64,000 bases of DNA from Lentisalinibacter sediminis (GTDB lineage: Bacteria > Pseudomonadota > Gammaproteobacteria > Steroidobacterales > Woeseiaceae), in contig NZ_JAPDRF010000002.1 of NCBI RefSeq assembly GCF_040706615.1, positions 248,001 to 312,000 of the forward strand, written 5' to 3'. The position numbers and the translations under genes were made by a program. Of this stretch, positions 25,147 through 35,000 are shown one piece after another (position 1 is the first letter of the stretch; every line of letters begins with the position of its first letter). The notes beneath the pieces were generated by a model. That model was not told the DNA's origin. It ran no database searches and saw only the letters and a list, made by a program, of their open reading frames with translations.

Positions 25147-26943
25147 CTAGCGGATCTTCACCGACGTGAGTTCCTCGCCATCGGGCGAGATCACGTGCGA
25201 GGCGCAGGCGAGGCAGGGATCGAAGCTGTGGATCGTACGCAGAATCTCCAGTGGCTGTTTCGGGTCCGCCATGGGCGTACCGAGCAGTGCAGCCTCATAG
25301 GCGCCGATATTGCCCTCGTGATCCCGCGGTGAGGCGTTCCAGGTCGAAGGCACGACCGCCTGATAGTTGGCAATCTTGCCGTCCTTGACGTGGATCCAGT
25401 GGCCGAGCGAACCGCGCGGCGCCTCGCCGTAACCGACACCCTTTGCGTCCTCCGGCCAGGTATCGGGCTCCCACTTCTCCATGTTCGCGGTCGCGCTGTC
25501 GCCCGCCTTGATGTTAGCCATCATCTCATCGAAGACAGTGCGCATCTTGTGGGCTGCCCAGGAGGTCTCGAGCCCGCGTGCCGCGGTACGTCCGAGCGTC
25601 GAGAACAAAGCGGTGATCGGCAGATCCAGGTCGGTCAGCAGGCTGTCCACCTGTGCCTTCATCTCCTCGTGACCGCGTGCGTAAGCCACGATGTACCGGG
25701 CCAGCGGGCCGACCTCCATCGCGTTGCCGCGCCAGCGCGGTGCCTTCAGCCAGGAGTACTTGGCATTCTCGTCGTGAGCCTCGATCTTCGTCTTCGTACC
25801 CTTGGCATTCGGACCGAGTTCGAACTTCGGCTCGGTGATGCCGTCCCAGGGATGCAGACCGGCGTGCGGGTCGCCCGGGTAGTCGTACCAGGAGTGGGTC
25901 ACGAATTCCTGCACCTGCTCCGGATCCCTCGGATCGACGTCGTAGACCGTCGACAGGTCGCCGTTCAGGATCGCGCCCTGCGGGATCATGAAGCTGTCGT
26001 TGTCGAACTGGTTGGCGAAGCGCGGGAAGTCCCCGTAGGACATCACGTTCTTGCTAGACAGGCCTCCGCCGAAACCCCAGTCCTTGTAGAAGGACGCGAT
26101 GGCCTTCAGGTCGGGGATGTAGACCTGATCCACGAACTGGATGGACTGAGTGATGATGTCGGACACCAGGTTCATCCAGTACATGTTGATCGCACCGACG
26201 CCACCCGTGTCGTTCATGTTGATTGAGCAGGGAGCACCGCCAACCAGCCAGTTCGGATGCGGGTTGCGGCCGCCGAAGACCGTGTGGATCTTCACGATCT
26301 CCTTCTGGAAGTCCAGCGCCTCCAGATAGTGCGTCACCGCCATCAGATTCGCCTCCGGCGGCAGCTTATAGGCCGGGCTGCCCCAGTAGGCGTTGGAGAA
26401 GATACCCAGCTGGCCGGATTCGACGAAGCGCTTCAGCTTGTTCTGCACGTCACTGAAGTAACCCGGCGAAGACTTCGGCCAGTTGCTGATGGACTGCTGC
26501 AGCTGGGAAGTGGCCTTCGGATCGGCGCTCAGCGCGCTGACCACGTCTACCCAGTCCAGGGCGTGCAGATGGTAGAAGTGCACGAGATGATCCTGGGTGT
26601 ACTGCGCCAGCATCATCAGGTTCCTGATGTGGTTGGCGTTGGTCGGAATCTCGATACCGAGGGCGTCCTCTACGCAGCGTACCGACTGGATCGCGTGCAC
26701 ACCGGTGCACACGCCGCAGATACGCTCGACGAAGGCCCAGGCGTCGCGGGGATCGCGGCCCTTCAGGATCACTTCGAGTCCGCGCCACATGTTGCCGGTG
26801 GACACGGCGTTCTGGATGACATTGTTCTCGTCGACGTTGACTTCGATGCGCAGGTGGCCCTCGATCCGGGTGACCGGATCCACGACCACGCGCTGGCCGC
26901 TGTCGTCGAGATTGAAGCCGTTCGGCGTGGTGATGCTAGCCAT
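25147..26943 (-). CDS. hyaB: [NiFe]-hydrogenase large subunit HyaB/HoxG
   Basis: This 598-residue catalytic subunit of an uptake hydrogenase has the nickel ligands in RICGVCTGVH (residues 74-83) and DPCLACASH near the end. They are followed by a 15-residue tail (VISPDGEELTSVKIR) that HyaD cleaves. Length and tail match group 1d enzymes such as E. coli Hyd-1. The ATG overlaps the small-subunit stop by one base (TAATG). The enzyme oxidises H2 in the periplasm, travelling there with the Tat-signal-bearing small subunit. Confidence 0.96.
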   Translation of the reverse strand: MASITTPNGFNLDDSGQRVVVDPVTRIEGHLRIEVNVDENNVIQNAVSTGNMWRGLEVILKGRDPRDAWAFVERICGVCTGVHAIQSVRCVEDALGIEIPTNANHIRNLMMLAQYTQDHLVHFYHLHALDWVDVVSALSADPKATSQLQQSISNWPKSSPGYFSDVQNKLKRFVESGQLGIFSNAYWGSPAYKLPPEANLMAVTHYLEALDFQKEIVKIHTVFGGRNPHPNWLVGGAPCSINMNDTGGVGAINMYWMNLVSDIITQSIQFVDQVYIPDLKAIASFYKDWGFGGGLSSKNVMSYGDFPRFANQFDNDSFMIPQGAILNGDLSTVYDVDPRDPEQVQEFVTHSWYDYPGDPHAGLHPWDGITEPKFELGPNAKGTKTKIEAHDENAKYSWLKAPRWRGNAMEVGPLARYIVAYARGHEEMKAQVDSLLTDLDLPITALFSTLGRTAARGLETSWAAHKMRTVFDEMMANIKAGDSATANMEKWEPDTWPEDAKGVGYGEAPRGSLGHWIHVKDGKIANYQAVVPSTWNASPRDHEGNIGAYEAALLGTPMADPKQPLEILRTIHSFDPCLACASHVISPDGEELTSVKIR

Positions 26944-28031
26944 TACTGCGTCTCCTCAGGCTGTTTGCGCGTCATGTGGCTGATAGCGGAGCCGGCCGCA
27001 TGGGCCGCAACGCCAATCGCCGCTGCACCGGCGAGTACTCCGCCGATCTGATCGGCCGTAGCCTCGGCGCCGGTCGGAGAGACGTCGAGTTTGCCGATCG
27101 CACTGTAGAAGCTGCCCTTGTCCCAGAAATCGTCTTCGGCGCAGCCGAGACAGCCATGGCCCGATTTCACCGGCCAGGACAGGCCATCGTTCCACTCCAC
27201 CGTGGAGCAGGCGTTGTAGGTGGTCGGGCCCTTGCAGCCGACCTTGTACAGGCAGTACCCCTTCTTGGCGCCCTCGTCGTCGAACTCCTCGACGAACTGG
27301 CCGGCGTCGAAGTGTGGCCGCCGGTAGCACTTGTCGTGCAGTCGCTGGCTGTAGAACATCTTCGGCCGACCCTGGCGGTCCAGTTCGGGCAGCTGATCGA
27401 AGGCGATCATATAGGTCAGCACGCCAGTCATGACCTCCGGTATCGGCGGACAACCCGGCACCTTGACGATGGGCTTGTCCTTGATCACCTTGTGGATCGG
27501 GACGGCGCGGGTCGGATTCGGCTTCGCGGCCTGCACACAGCCCCAGGAAGCGCAGGAGCCCCAGGCGACGATGGCCTTGCAGTGAGCCGCCATCTCCTTG
27601 AGCTTGTCGAGGTAGGGAACCCCGCCCGTCATGCAGTAAACGCCATCTTCGTTCAGCGGCGGGTTGCCCTCACAGGCCAGGATGAACTCGCCATCGTATT
27701 TCTCGATGGTCTGCTTCAGGATCTCCTCCGCCTGATGACCTGCGGCGGCCATGAGCGTGTCGTCGTAGTCCAGAGAGATCATGGACAGCACGACGTCGCT
27801 GGCGAGGGGATTACCCGAACGGATGAAAGCCTCGGTGCAGCATGTGCACTCCAGACCGTGCAGCCAGATCACCGGCGTACGCGGCTTGGTCTCGAGCGCG
27901 TAGGCGATCTTGCCCGCAAACTCCGGACCGAGACCGAGGCCGGCTGCGGTCAGGCTACAAAACTTAAGAAAGCTGCGGCGGGTTATGCCATGCTGGCGCA
28001 TGACCTCGTATAAGGTTTCTCGGGCTGCCAT
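26943..28031 (-). CDS. hyaA: [NiFe]-hydrogenase small subunit HyaA/HoxK, O2-tolerant type
   Basis: This 362-residue precursor has a Tat signal (ITRRSFLKF, residues 16-24) with likely cleavage after KIAYA at 45. Numbering the mature chain from Leu46, Cys17, Cys19 and Cys20 are in LECTCCTE, and Cys115 and Cys120 are in GSCASWGC. This gives the six-cysteine proximal [4Fe-3S] set of O2-tolerant group 1d hydrogenases. Position 75 is Cys (ILACEGNPP), where E. coli Hyd-1 and HoxK have Val as I recall, next to the cluster-linked Glu76. Distal and medial cluster Cys/His are present (IHDKCYRR equivalent LHDKCYRR, CLYKVGCKG, GHGCLGCAE). A C-terminal hydrophobic helix anchors it. Start ATG 28031; longer frames lack homology. 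Confidence 0.95.
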   Translation of the reverse strand: MAARETLYEVMRQHGITRRSFLKFCSLTAAGLGLGPEFAGKIAYALETKPRTPVIWLHGLECTCCTEAFIRSGNPLASDVVLSMISLDYDDTLMAAAGHQAEEILKQTIEKYDGEFILACEGNPPLNEDGVYCMTGGVPYLDKLKEMAAHCKAIVAWGSCASWGCVQAAKPNPTRAVPIHKVIKDKPIVKVPGCPPIPEVMTGVLTYMIAFDQLPELDRQGRPKMFYSQRLHDKCYRRPHFDAGQFVEEFDDEGAKKGYCLYKVGCKGPTTYNACSTVEWNDGLSWPVKSGHGCLGCAEDDFWDKGSFYSAIGKLDVSPTGAEATADQIGGVLAGAAAIGVAAHAAGSAISHMTRKQPEETQ

Positions 28032-28069
28032 GGCGACGTCCTCTTCTGCTGCTATGTTCGTCGCTGAAT

Positions 28070-28118
28070 CGGCCAGCCGGCGCGCACCACCATCGAAGGG
28101 CCGCAACACGGCTGGCCG
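28070..28118 (-). promoter_or_regulatory. Paired palindromes upstream of the hydrogenase operon
   Basis: CGGCCAGCCG (28070-28079) and CGGCTGGCCG (28109-28118) are exact inverted copies of each other. Each is also a small palindrome CGGC-NN-GCCG. The gap is 29 bases and the pair lies 39-87 bases before the hyaA ATG. This could be an operator for a dimeric regulator or a leader hairpin. I find no convincing sigma54 or sigma70 elements around it. Confidence 0.4.
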
Positions 28119-28272
28119 TTACCAGCGCGGACGGGTTCGACACGTAGCGTCCTGTTTGTCTCTCAGTCGCTTGTCCCCCATCCGCGTCTATTGTTGGAGT
28201 ACGGGCGCTTCGACTCCATACTGGTAGATACTTACGCTGGTCACGCGAAGGCGCAATCGGCGCTCGCCGGCG

Positions 28273-30123
28273 TCATTCGAGCACGATCACGTCCTCGCCG
28301 GGCGACGCCGCATACAGCCGTTCCACGTCGGCCGCCCGCCGGCGAAGCGCCACGGACTGGTTCACCGTGCCCTTGTCCGACAGCTCGTGCCCGTCGATGC
28401 TCGGCGGCTCGTCCAGAAAGGCGAACCGCCGGATGCGGGTGCTGGAGCCGGGGTTGGCCCGGTTGCGCGCAGCCAGCGCCTGCACGATGCGCTCGCGCAC
28501 GGCGGGCTCGCCGGCCAGTTCCCGGGCGCTGGCCGGCGGCGCTGCGCCGAGCACCTGTTCGACCCCGGCTCGATTGGGCCAGGCCAGTACGGCCACGTAG
28601 TCCCGGTTGAGCCCGCATACCAGCAGGTCGCTCACCAGCGGCGAGCACGCCTGCACCACGGCCGCGCGCAGGTTGCCGGCGGAGACCCAGGTGCCGTTGG
28701 CGAGCTTGAACTCCTCGGCCAGGCGGCCGGCGAATCTCAGCCCGCGCTCGATGTCGCCCGGCTCGTTGAACTGCGCCGCGTCGCCGATCAGGAAATACCC
28801 TTCGTCATCGAAGATCTCCGCATTTTTCTCGGGCATGTGCAGATAGCCCGGTGTGATCATCGGGCCCTTCATGCGGACCTCGTAGCGCTCGTCCCGGGGT
28901 ACCAGCTTGATGGTCAGCCCCGGCATCGGCAGGCCGATGCCCACCTCTTCCGTATCGAAGTAGATGGCCATGCAGCCGGAGGTCGTTTCGGTGGCCCCGT
29001 AGCCGGTCGTGAAGAAGACCCGCTTGCCGGTCGTGCGCACGGCCAGTTCCTGCAGCCGGTCGTACAGCGCCTGGGGCAGGCCGGCCCCGCCATACAATGC
29101 CAGCCTCAGCTTCGAGAAGAACGTCTCGCGGAGCTCGTCGTCGCGCTCCAGCGCGTCGGCCAGCATGGCGTAGCCGGCCGGCACGTTGGTGAAGAAGCTG
29201 ACCGGGACCTCCTTGAGGTTGCGGATGGTCAGGTCGAACTGTCCCGGCAGCGGGCGCCCGCCGTCTATATATAAGGTGCCGCCGGCGATCATCACCCCGA
29301 ACTTGCTCGAGGTGCCGGAGACGTGATTCCAGGGCAGCCAGTCGAGCATCACGTCCTTCCAGCCGGCCGTCTCGCCCAGGACCTGTTTCGCCTGGGCCAG
29401 GTTGGCCCCCAGCATGCGCTGGGTCTGCACGACCGCCTTTGGCAGGCTGGTGGACCCGGAGGTGAGCATGTAGACGGCCGGCGCGTCCGGGTCCAGCCCT
29501 TCGATGGCGTCCTTCACTTCCGGACCCGCCCGCAGCGCCAGCACCTCGGTAATGGCGACGGCGGGCCGCTCCAGCAGTTCCGGCTCCTCGGTGACCACGA
29601 TGGCGTCGCCGAAATCCACCGCCTCCAGAGCGGCCTTGTACAGCGGCGTCTGCTCGGCGAACACGACCGCCGGCCTGACCAGCTCCAGCACGTGCTTCAG
29701 CCGTCCGTAGTCGCCGCCCATGAGCGCATAGTTCACGCTCACCGGGCAGACCGGGACGCCCACGGCCATGGCGCCGTACTTGAACACCGCGTGGCGGATG
29801 GAATTACCGGACAGGATCAGCAGCGAGCGGTCGGGGCCGACGCCGTTGTCCAGCAGCCACTGGGCCACCGCGTGGGCGTCGCGGCGGGTCTCCCGGTAGG
29901 TCTGGGCCATCCACTCCCCGTCGCCGCCCTCTCTCTCCATCAGGTAGGACTGGTCGGGGCGCTCCCCCGCCTGGCGCTCCAGCTCGAGCAGCAGATTCGG
30001 CACGCAGGGCTCGAGCCCGATCTCGGGCGTCACGATCAGCGTGCCGTCGGCGCGTTCCTCCACTGCCATGCTGGCCGAAGGGAAAGCGACCTCCCGGAAC
30101 GGGGCGGTGCGGAAATCGGTCAT
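28273..30123 (-). CDS. fcs: Feruloyl-CoA synthase-like acyl-CoA ligase
   Basis: This 616-residue AMP-forming ligase resembles the feruloyl-CoA synthetase group that activates hydroxycinnamates and related aromatic acids. The ATP loop is LTSGSTSLPKAV. The other adenylation motifs are TTGYGATET and the late IGDAAQFNEPGDIERGLRFAGRLAEEFKLANGTWVSAGNLRA, with FKLANGTWVSAG typical of FCS. The protein is long and has the expected late Lys region (LSDKGTVNQSVALRRR). I use ATG 30123; a TTG at 30189 would add 22 residues without homology. It is divergent from a second ligase gene 195 bases away. The exact acid is not determinable. Confidence 0.82.
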   Translation of the reverse strand: MTDFRTAPFREVAFPSASMAVEERADGTLIVTPEIGLEPCVPNLLLELERQAGERPDQSYLMEREGGDGEWMAQTYRETRRDAHAVAQWLLDNGVGPDRSLLILSGNSIRHAVFKYGAMAVGVPVCPVSVNYALMGGDYGRLKHVLELVRPAVVFAEQTPLYKAALEAVDFGDAIVVTEEPELLERPAVAITEVLALRAGPEVKDAIEGLDPDAPAVYMLTSGSTSLPKAVVQTQRMLGANLAQAKQVLGETAGWKDVMLDWLPWNHVSGTSSKFGVMIAGGTLYIDGGRPLPGQFDLTIRNLKEVPVSFFTNVPAGYAMLADALERDDELRETFFSKLRLALYGGAGLPQALYDRLQELAVRTTGKRVFFTTGYGATETTSGCMAIYFDTEEVGIGLPMPGLTIKLVPRDERYEVRMKGPMITPGYLHMPEKNAEIFDDEGYFLIGDAAQFNEPGDIERGLRFAGRLAEEFKLANGTWVSAGNLRAAVVQACSPLVSDLLVCGLNRDYVAVLAWPNRAGVEQVLGAAPPASARELAGEPAVRERIVQALAARNRANPGSSTRIRRFAFLDEPPSIDGHELSDKGTVNQSVALRRRAADVERLYAASPGEDVIVLE

Positions 30124-30318
30124 GGGGATGGTGTCCTCGGCGCTGTCCGTCGATGGCCCGATCCTTGCCGACTCAGTCAAATAATGCAAGTGACGGTGCC
30201 GGTCCGCAGCGACGAGTATCGCGACAGGCAGTGACCGCGCCTGCTATGGTCGCTTGCATAACATGACTCTATACTTGGAACGGTTGTCGGAACCCACAGC
30301 GGAGAGAGGCGGAAGCAA

Positions 30319-32022
30319 ATGATCCAGAGTTCACCGGAGCGGATCGCCGAGTACCAGCAGCGGGGATGGTGGGGGCAAACCACCGTGGACGACGTATTCC
30401 GCGACGCCGTAGCTCGAGCCGGCGGCGAGGAAGCCGTCGTGGACCCGCCGAACAAGGAGGAGCTGACGGGCGCGCCCCAGCAGCGCTATACGTTCGCCGA
30501 GCTGGACCGGCTGGTGGACGGGCTGGCCAGCCGGCTGCTGGCGCTGGGCCTGCGCAAGAACGACGTGCTGGCCACGCAGCTGCCGAATACGGTGGAGGGC
30601 GTGGTGACGTTCCTCGCCTGCGCGCGCCTCGGCGTCGTGTTCTGCCCGGTCGCGATGCAGTTCCGGGAGCACGAGCTGCGCTACATCCTTGGCAAGTCGG
30701 GCGCCACCGCCTTCATGACGGTGCCCCGGTTCAAGGACACCGAGCCCGCCGCCCGTGCCGAGACGCTCGTGCCCGAGTTCGAACGGTTGCGTCACCTGCT
30801 GGTGTGGCGCGGGCAGGAGGCCGACCCCACGGATTTGTCCCTCGAGCGGCTCGCCGGCGCCGACCCGGCGCCGCTGCGAGCCTATCTCGAAGGGCTGAAG
30901 ATCGATCCCCACGAGACCCTCACACTGTGCTGGACGTCGGGGACGGAGTCGCGCCCGAAGGGCGTACCCCGCCACCACGCGCACTGGGTGGTCAACGGGG
31001 AGTCCTGCAGCGAGTGCGGACAGCTGCAGGAGGGCGAGAACATCCTCAACCCCTTCCCGATGGTGAACATTGCCTCCCTCGGCGGCATGGTCATGCCCTG
31101 GCTCATGACCCGGGGCAAGCTGGTGCAGCATCACCCTTTCGACCTGCCCGTTTTCCTGCGCCAGATGGCGGAGGAGAAGATCAACTACACCGTGGCCCCG
31201 CCCGCCATCCTGAACCTGTTGCTGAAGAACGGGGAGCTGCTGGCGAAGACCGACATCAGCCATCTGCGCTGCATCGGCTCGGGCTCCGCGCCGCTCGCGC
31301 CCTGGATGGTGAAGGGCTGGCAGGAGCAGCATGGCATCGTCGTGGTGAATATCTTCGGCTCCAACGAAGGCTGCTCGCTGTTCAGCACGGGCGAGGATTT
31401 CCCGGACCCGGAGGATCGCGCACTGTACTTCCCCCGCTTCGGCGTCGAGGGGCTGGAGTGGCCGTCGCGATTCCAGAAGAAGATCATCACCTGCCTGAAG
31501 GACCCGGAGACCGGCGAGATCATCACCGAGCCCGAGCGGCCCGGCGAGCTCTGTTTCGACGGCGCGATGCGCTTCGACGGCTACTGGCAGGACGACGAGC
31601 TGAATGCCGAGGTGATCGACGCCGACGGCTACTACCACTCCGGGGACCTGTTCGAGATCGTGGACGACGGCGAACCGATACCGCGGCGCTACCGTTTCAT
31701 CGGCCGGGTCAAGGAGCTGATCATCCGCGGCGGCATGAATATATCGCCGGCGGAGCTGGACGCCCTGGTGGAGAGTCACCCCGCCCTGCAGGAGGCTGCG
31801 GTGTTCGGCATCCCCGACGAGGTACTGGGCGAGAAGGTCTGCGCAGCCGTGGTGCCGAAGCCGGGCGAGAGTGTCACCCTGGACGGCCTCATCGAACACC
31901 TGAAGAGCCTGCAGGTCGCCTCCTACAAGTGGCCCCAGGAGCTGGTGGTCATGGAGGCGCTGCCGCGCAACCCGTTGGGCAAGGTGGTGCGACGGGAACT
32001 GAGCCCACCAGCGCCGACCTGA
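30319..32022 (+). CDS. Class I adenylate-forming acyl-CoA ligase
   Basis: This 567-residue acyl-CoA synthetase has the ATP loop LCWTSGTESRPKGVPRHH, the A5-type motif IFGSNEG, YYHSGDLFEIVDDG, and the hinge RVKELIIRGGMNISPAELD. The catalytic Lys lies in NPLGKVVRRE near the end. Nearest recognisable relatives are cyclohexanecarboxylate/long-chain acyl-CoA ligases, so an alicyclic or aromatic acid is plausible. The ATG at 30319 follows a GGCGGAAG stretch. A TATACT at 30270-30275 could be a -10 box, but no matching -35 was found. Divergent from the feruloyl-CoA synthase-like gene. Confidence 0.82.
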   Translation: MIQSSPERIAEYQQRGWWGQTTVDDVFRDAVARAGGEEAVVDPPNKEELTGAPQQRYTFAELDRLVDGLASRLLALGLRKNDVLATQLPNTVEGVVTFLACARLGVVFCPVAMQFREHELRYILGKSGATAFMTVPRFKDTEPAARAETLVPEFERLRHLLVWRGQEADPTDLSLERLAGADPAPLRAYLEGLKIDPHETLTLCWTSGTESRPKGVPRHHAHWVVNGESCSECGQLQEGENILNPFPMVNIASLGGMVMPWLMTRGKLVQHHPFDLPVFLRQMAEEKINYTVAPPAILNLLLKNGELLAKTDISHLRCIGSGSAPLAPWMVKGWQEQHGIVVVNIFGSNEGCSLFSTGEDFPDPEDRALYFPRFGVEGLEWPSRFQKKIITCLKDPETGEIITEPERPGELCFDGAMRFDGYWQDDELNAEVIDADGYYHSGDLFEIVDDGEPIPRRYRFIGRVKELIIRGGMNISPAELDALVESHPALQEAAVFGIPDEVLGEKVCAAVVPKPGESVTLDGLIEHLKSLQVASYKWPQELVVMEALPRNPLGKVVRRELSPPAPT

Positions 32023-32035
32023 CGGCACCCTAGAT

Positions 32036-32047
32036 GGGCCCTCCTAC
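32036..32047 (-). repeat. Possible remnant of the REP repeat at the RND gene end
   Basis: On the minus strand the last codon of the RND gene is followed by GTAGGAGGGCCC, identical to the first 11 bases of the REP units at 45-59 kb. Its TAG is the RND stop codon. The second half of the palindrome is missing, so it could be coincidence. Confidence 0.35.
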
Positions 32048-35000
32048 GCCTGCTCCTGTTGGTGCTCGATCTCGCCGGTGAGCAGCAGGTAGAACGCCGG
32101 CACCACGAACAGGGTAAACAGTGTGCCGATGCCGAGCCCGCTGGCGATGACGAGACCGATATTGAACCGGCTCACCGCGCCGGCGCCGGAGGCCGTCAGC
32201 AAGGGCACCATGGCGAAGATCATGGCCGCGGTGGTCATGAGAATGGGCCGCAGCCGCACGGCTGCCGCCTTCTCCATGGCAGCGCGCTTGTCCAGACCCT
32301 CGCGGGCGCGGACCTGGTTGGCGAACTCCACCATCAGGATGCCGTTCTTGGCCACCAGTCCGATCAGCGTGATCAGTCCCACCTGCGTGTAGATGTTGAT
32401 CGTCGCGAGGCCCAGCGTCATGAAGATGAGCGCGCCGGCGATGGACATCGGCACCGACACCAGGATGATCAAGGGGTCGCGCCAGCTCTCGAACTGGGCG
32501 GCAAGCACCAGGTAGATGACCAGCAACGAGATGAAGAACGTGATCACCAGCGCGCTCGATTGCTGCTTGTACTGCCGCGACTCGCCGCTGTAGTCCCAGC
32601 TGAAGCCCACCGGGAAGGACGCCTGCGCGCGTTCCTCCAGAAACGCCAGCGCATCGCCGAGGGTCACGCCCGGTGCCATTGCGCCCTCGACGGCGATGGA
32701 GTTCAGCTGCTGGAACTGGGTGCGCTCGGCCGGTTCCACCGTGCGCTCGAAGGTGACCAGCGCGGACAGCGGCACCATCTCGCCGCCGGCCGCCGGCACG
32801 TAATAGTCCTCCAGCATGGCGGCGTCCAGCCGGAAATCGCGTCCGACCTGGGGAATGACGCGGTAGCTGCGGCCCTCCAGATTGAAACGATTGATGTAAC
32901 CCTCGCCCACCAGGGTGGACAGCGTCCGGCCGATATCCTGCATGGAGATGCCGAGGATGCCAGCCCTGTCGCGATCGATGTGCAGGGTAATGCGCGGCCG
33001 CGAGAAATCGATGGATTTGCGCACGAAGGCGAACAGCCCGCTCTGCATGGCCTCGCCCATCAGGCCGTCGACCACGCCGTCCACCCGCTCGTAGTCGGCC
33101 GCTGAGGTCACCACGAACTGCACCGGCAACCCGCCGGCGGACCCCGGCAGATCCGGCCGCGGGAACACCGCCGCCTGCAGCCCGGCAATCCTCGACACGG
33201 CCTGCTGCAGCTCCGGCTGCACCTCCATCTGGGTGCGTTCCCGTTCCTGGCCCGGTGCCATCTTGAAACCGCCGAAGACGGTACTGTTGTCGCCGCCCAT
33301 GCCCAGGAACAGGAAACTGTCCTCGTATTCCGGCACCTCCTGGAACAGGTCCACCATGCGCCGGGCCCAGGTCTCGTTGTATTCCGGCGTCGCCGTCTGG
33401 GGCCCGCGCGCCTGGACGAACAGGATGCTCTGGTCCTCCACCGGCGCCAGCTCCTCGGGCACGGCGGTGAACATGAACCAGATGCTGCCCAGCACGATCA
33501 ACGCGAAGACGACTGTCACCGGCACGGTGTCCAGAGATGCATGCAGCAGGCGCTGGTAGCGGTCGGCCAGCCACTGGAAGAAGTGCTCCACACGCTGCTC
33601 GAAGCGCCCGGGCTCGCCGTAGCGGGTCAGCGCGCGGGCGGAGAGCATGGGCGAGAGTGTCAGTGCCACGATGCCGGAGATCAGTACCGCGCCGGCCAGC
33701 GCGAAGGCGAACTCGGTGAACAGGGTGCCCACCAGCCCGCCCATGAAACCGATCGGCGCATACACGGCGATCAGCGTGGTGGTCATGGCGATGATCGGCA
33801 GCCCGATTTCGCGTGCGCCGATGATGGCGGCCTCACGGCGGGAGAGTCCTTCCTCGACGTGCCGGTGAACGTTCTCCAGGACGATGATGGCATCGTCCAC
33901 CACGAGCCCGATGGCAAGCACCATGGCGAGCAGCGTCAGCAGGTTGATGGAGAAGCCCAGCAGCAGCATGACGAACGCGCCGCCAATCAGCGACAGCGGC
34001 ACGGCCACCGCCGGGACCAGGGCGGCACGGATGGAGCCCAGGGAGAGGAAGATCACCGTCAGCACGATCAGCACGGCCTCGGCCAGCGTGCGGAAGACCT
34101 CGTCGATGGACTCTTCAATGAAGCGGCTGGCGTCGAACGAAACCTCGCCGGCGAGCCCGGCCGGCAGTTGCCGAGTGATGTCCTCCATGGCGACGTTGAC
34201 CCGGCGCGAGACGTCCAGCGGATTCGCGCCGGGTGCCGGATCGATGGCGATCACCACGGAAGGCTCGCCGTTGTACCAGCTGATCGAGTCGTAGTTCTCG
34301 GCGCCGAGCTCCACGTCGGCGATGTCGCCCAGGCGCACCAGCGTGTCGTCGCCGGTACGCACGACCAGGTTGCGGAAGGCGTCGGCATCGCTGATATCGG
34401 TATCGGCGGAGAGGTCGATGGCGACGTACTGCCCCTTCGTGCTGCCCACCGCCGCAAGGTAGTTGTTCTCGACCAGCACGTCGCGGACCTCCGCCGCCGA
34501 CACATCCAGCGCGGCCATCCGGTCCGGGTCGAGCCAGATACGCATGGCGAAGGTCTTGCCGCCGAAGAGATCGGCGGACGCCACGCCCTGCACCGCCTGC
34601 AGCCGGGGCTGGACCACCCGCAGCAGGTAGTCGGTGGTCTCCGAGGCGCTCATCTCGCCGCCGTAGAAGACCAGATACATGAGCGATGTGCGGCCGCCGA
34701 CGGTGGCCTCGATCACCGGATCCTCGGCCTCGGCGGGCAGGACGTTGCGCTGGCTCGCCACCTTCGCCTGGATCTCGGCCACGGCCGCATTCGGGTCGTA
34801 GTTCAGCACCATGTGGGCCTCGATCACCGAGCGGCCCTGCAGGCTGCGGGAGAACAGATAGTCGATGCCCTCGGCCTCGGCAATGGCCTGTTGCAGCGGC
34901 GTGGTGATGAAGCCCTTGATGAGTTCGCTGCTCGCGCCCGGATAGCTGGTGGTGACGGACACCACCGTGTTCTTCGTCTCCGGGTACTGCCGGACCTCCA

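Noticed and set aside
28032..28272. Sigma54 promoter for the hydrogenase operon
   Set aside because: No GG-N10-GC pair with a fair match to TGGCAC-N5-TTGC was found on the minus strand.
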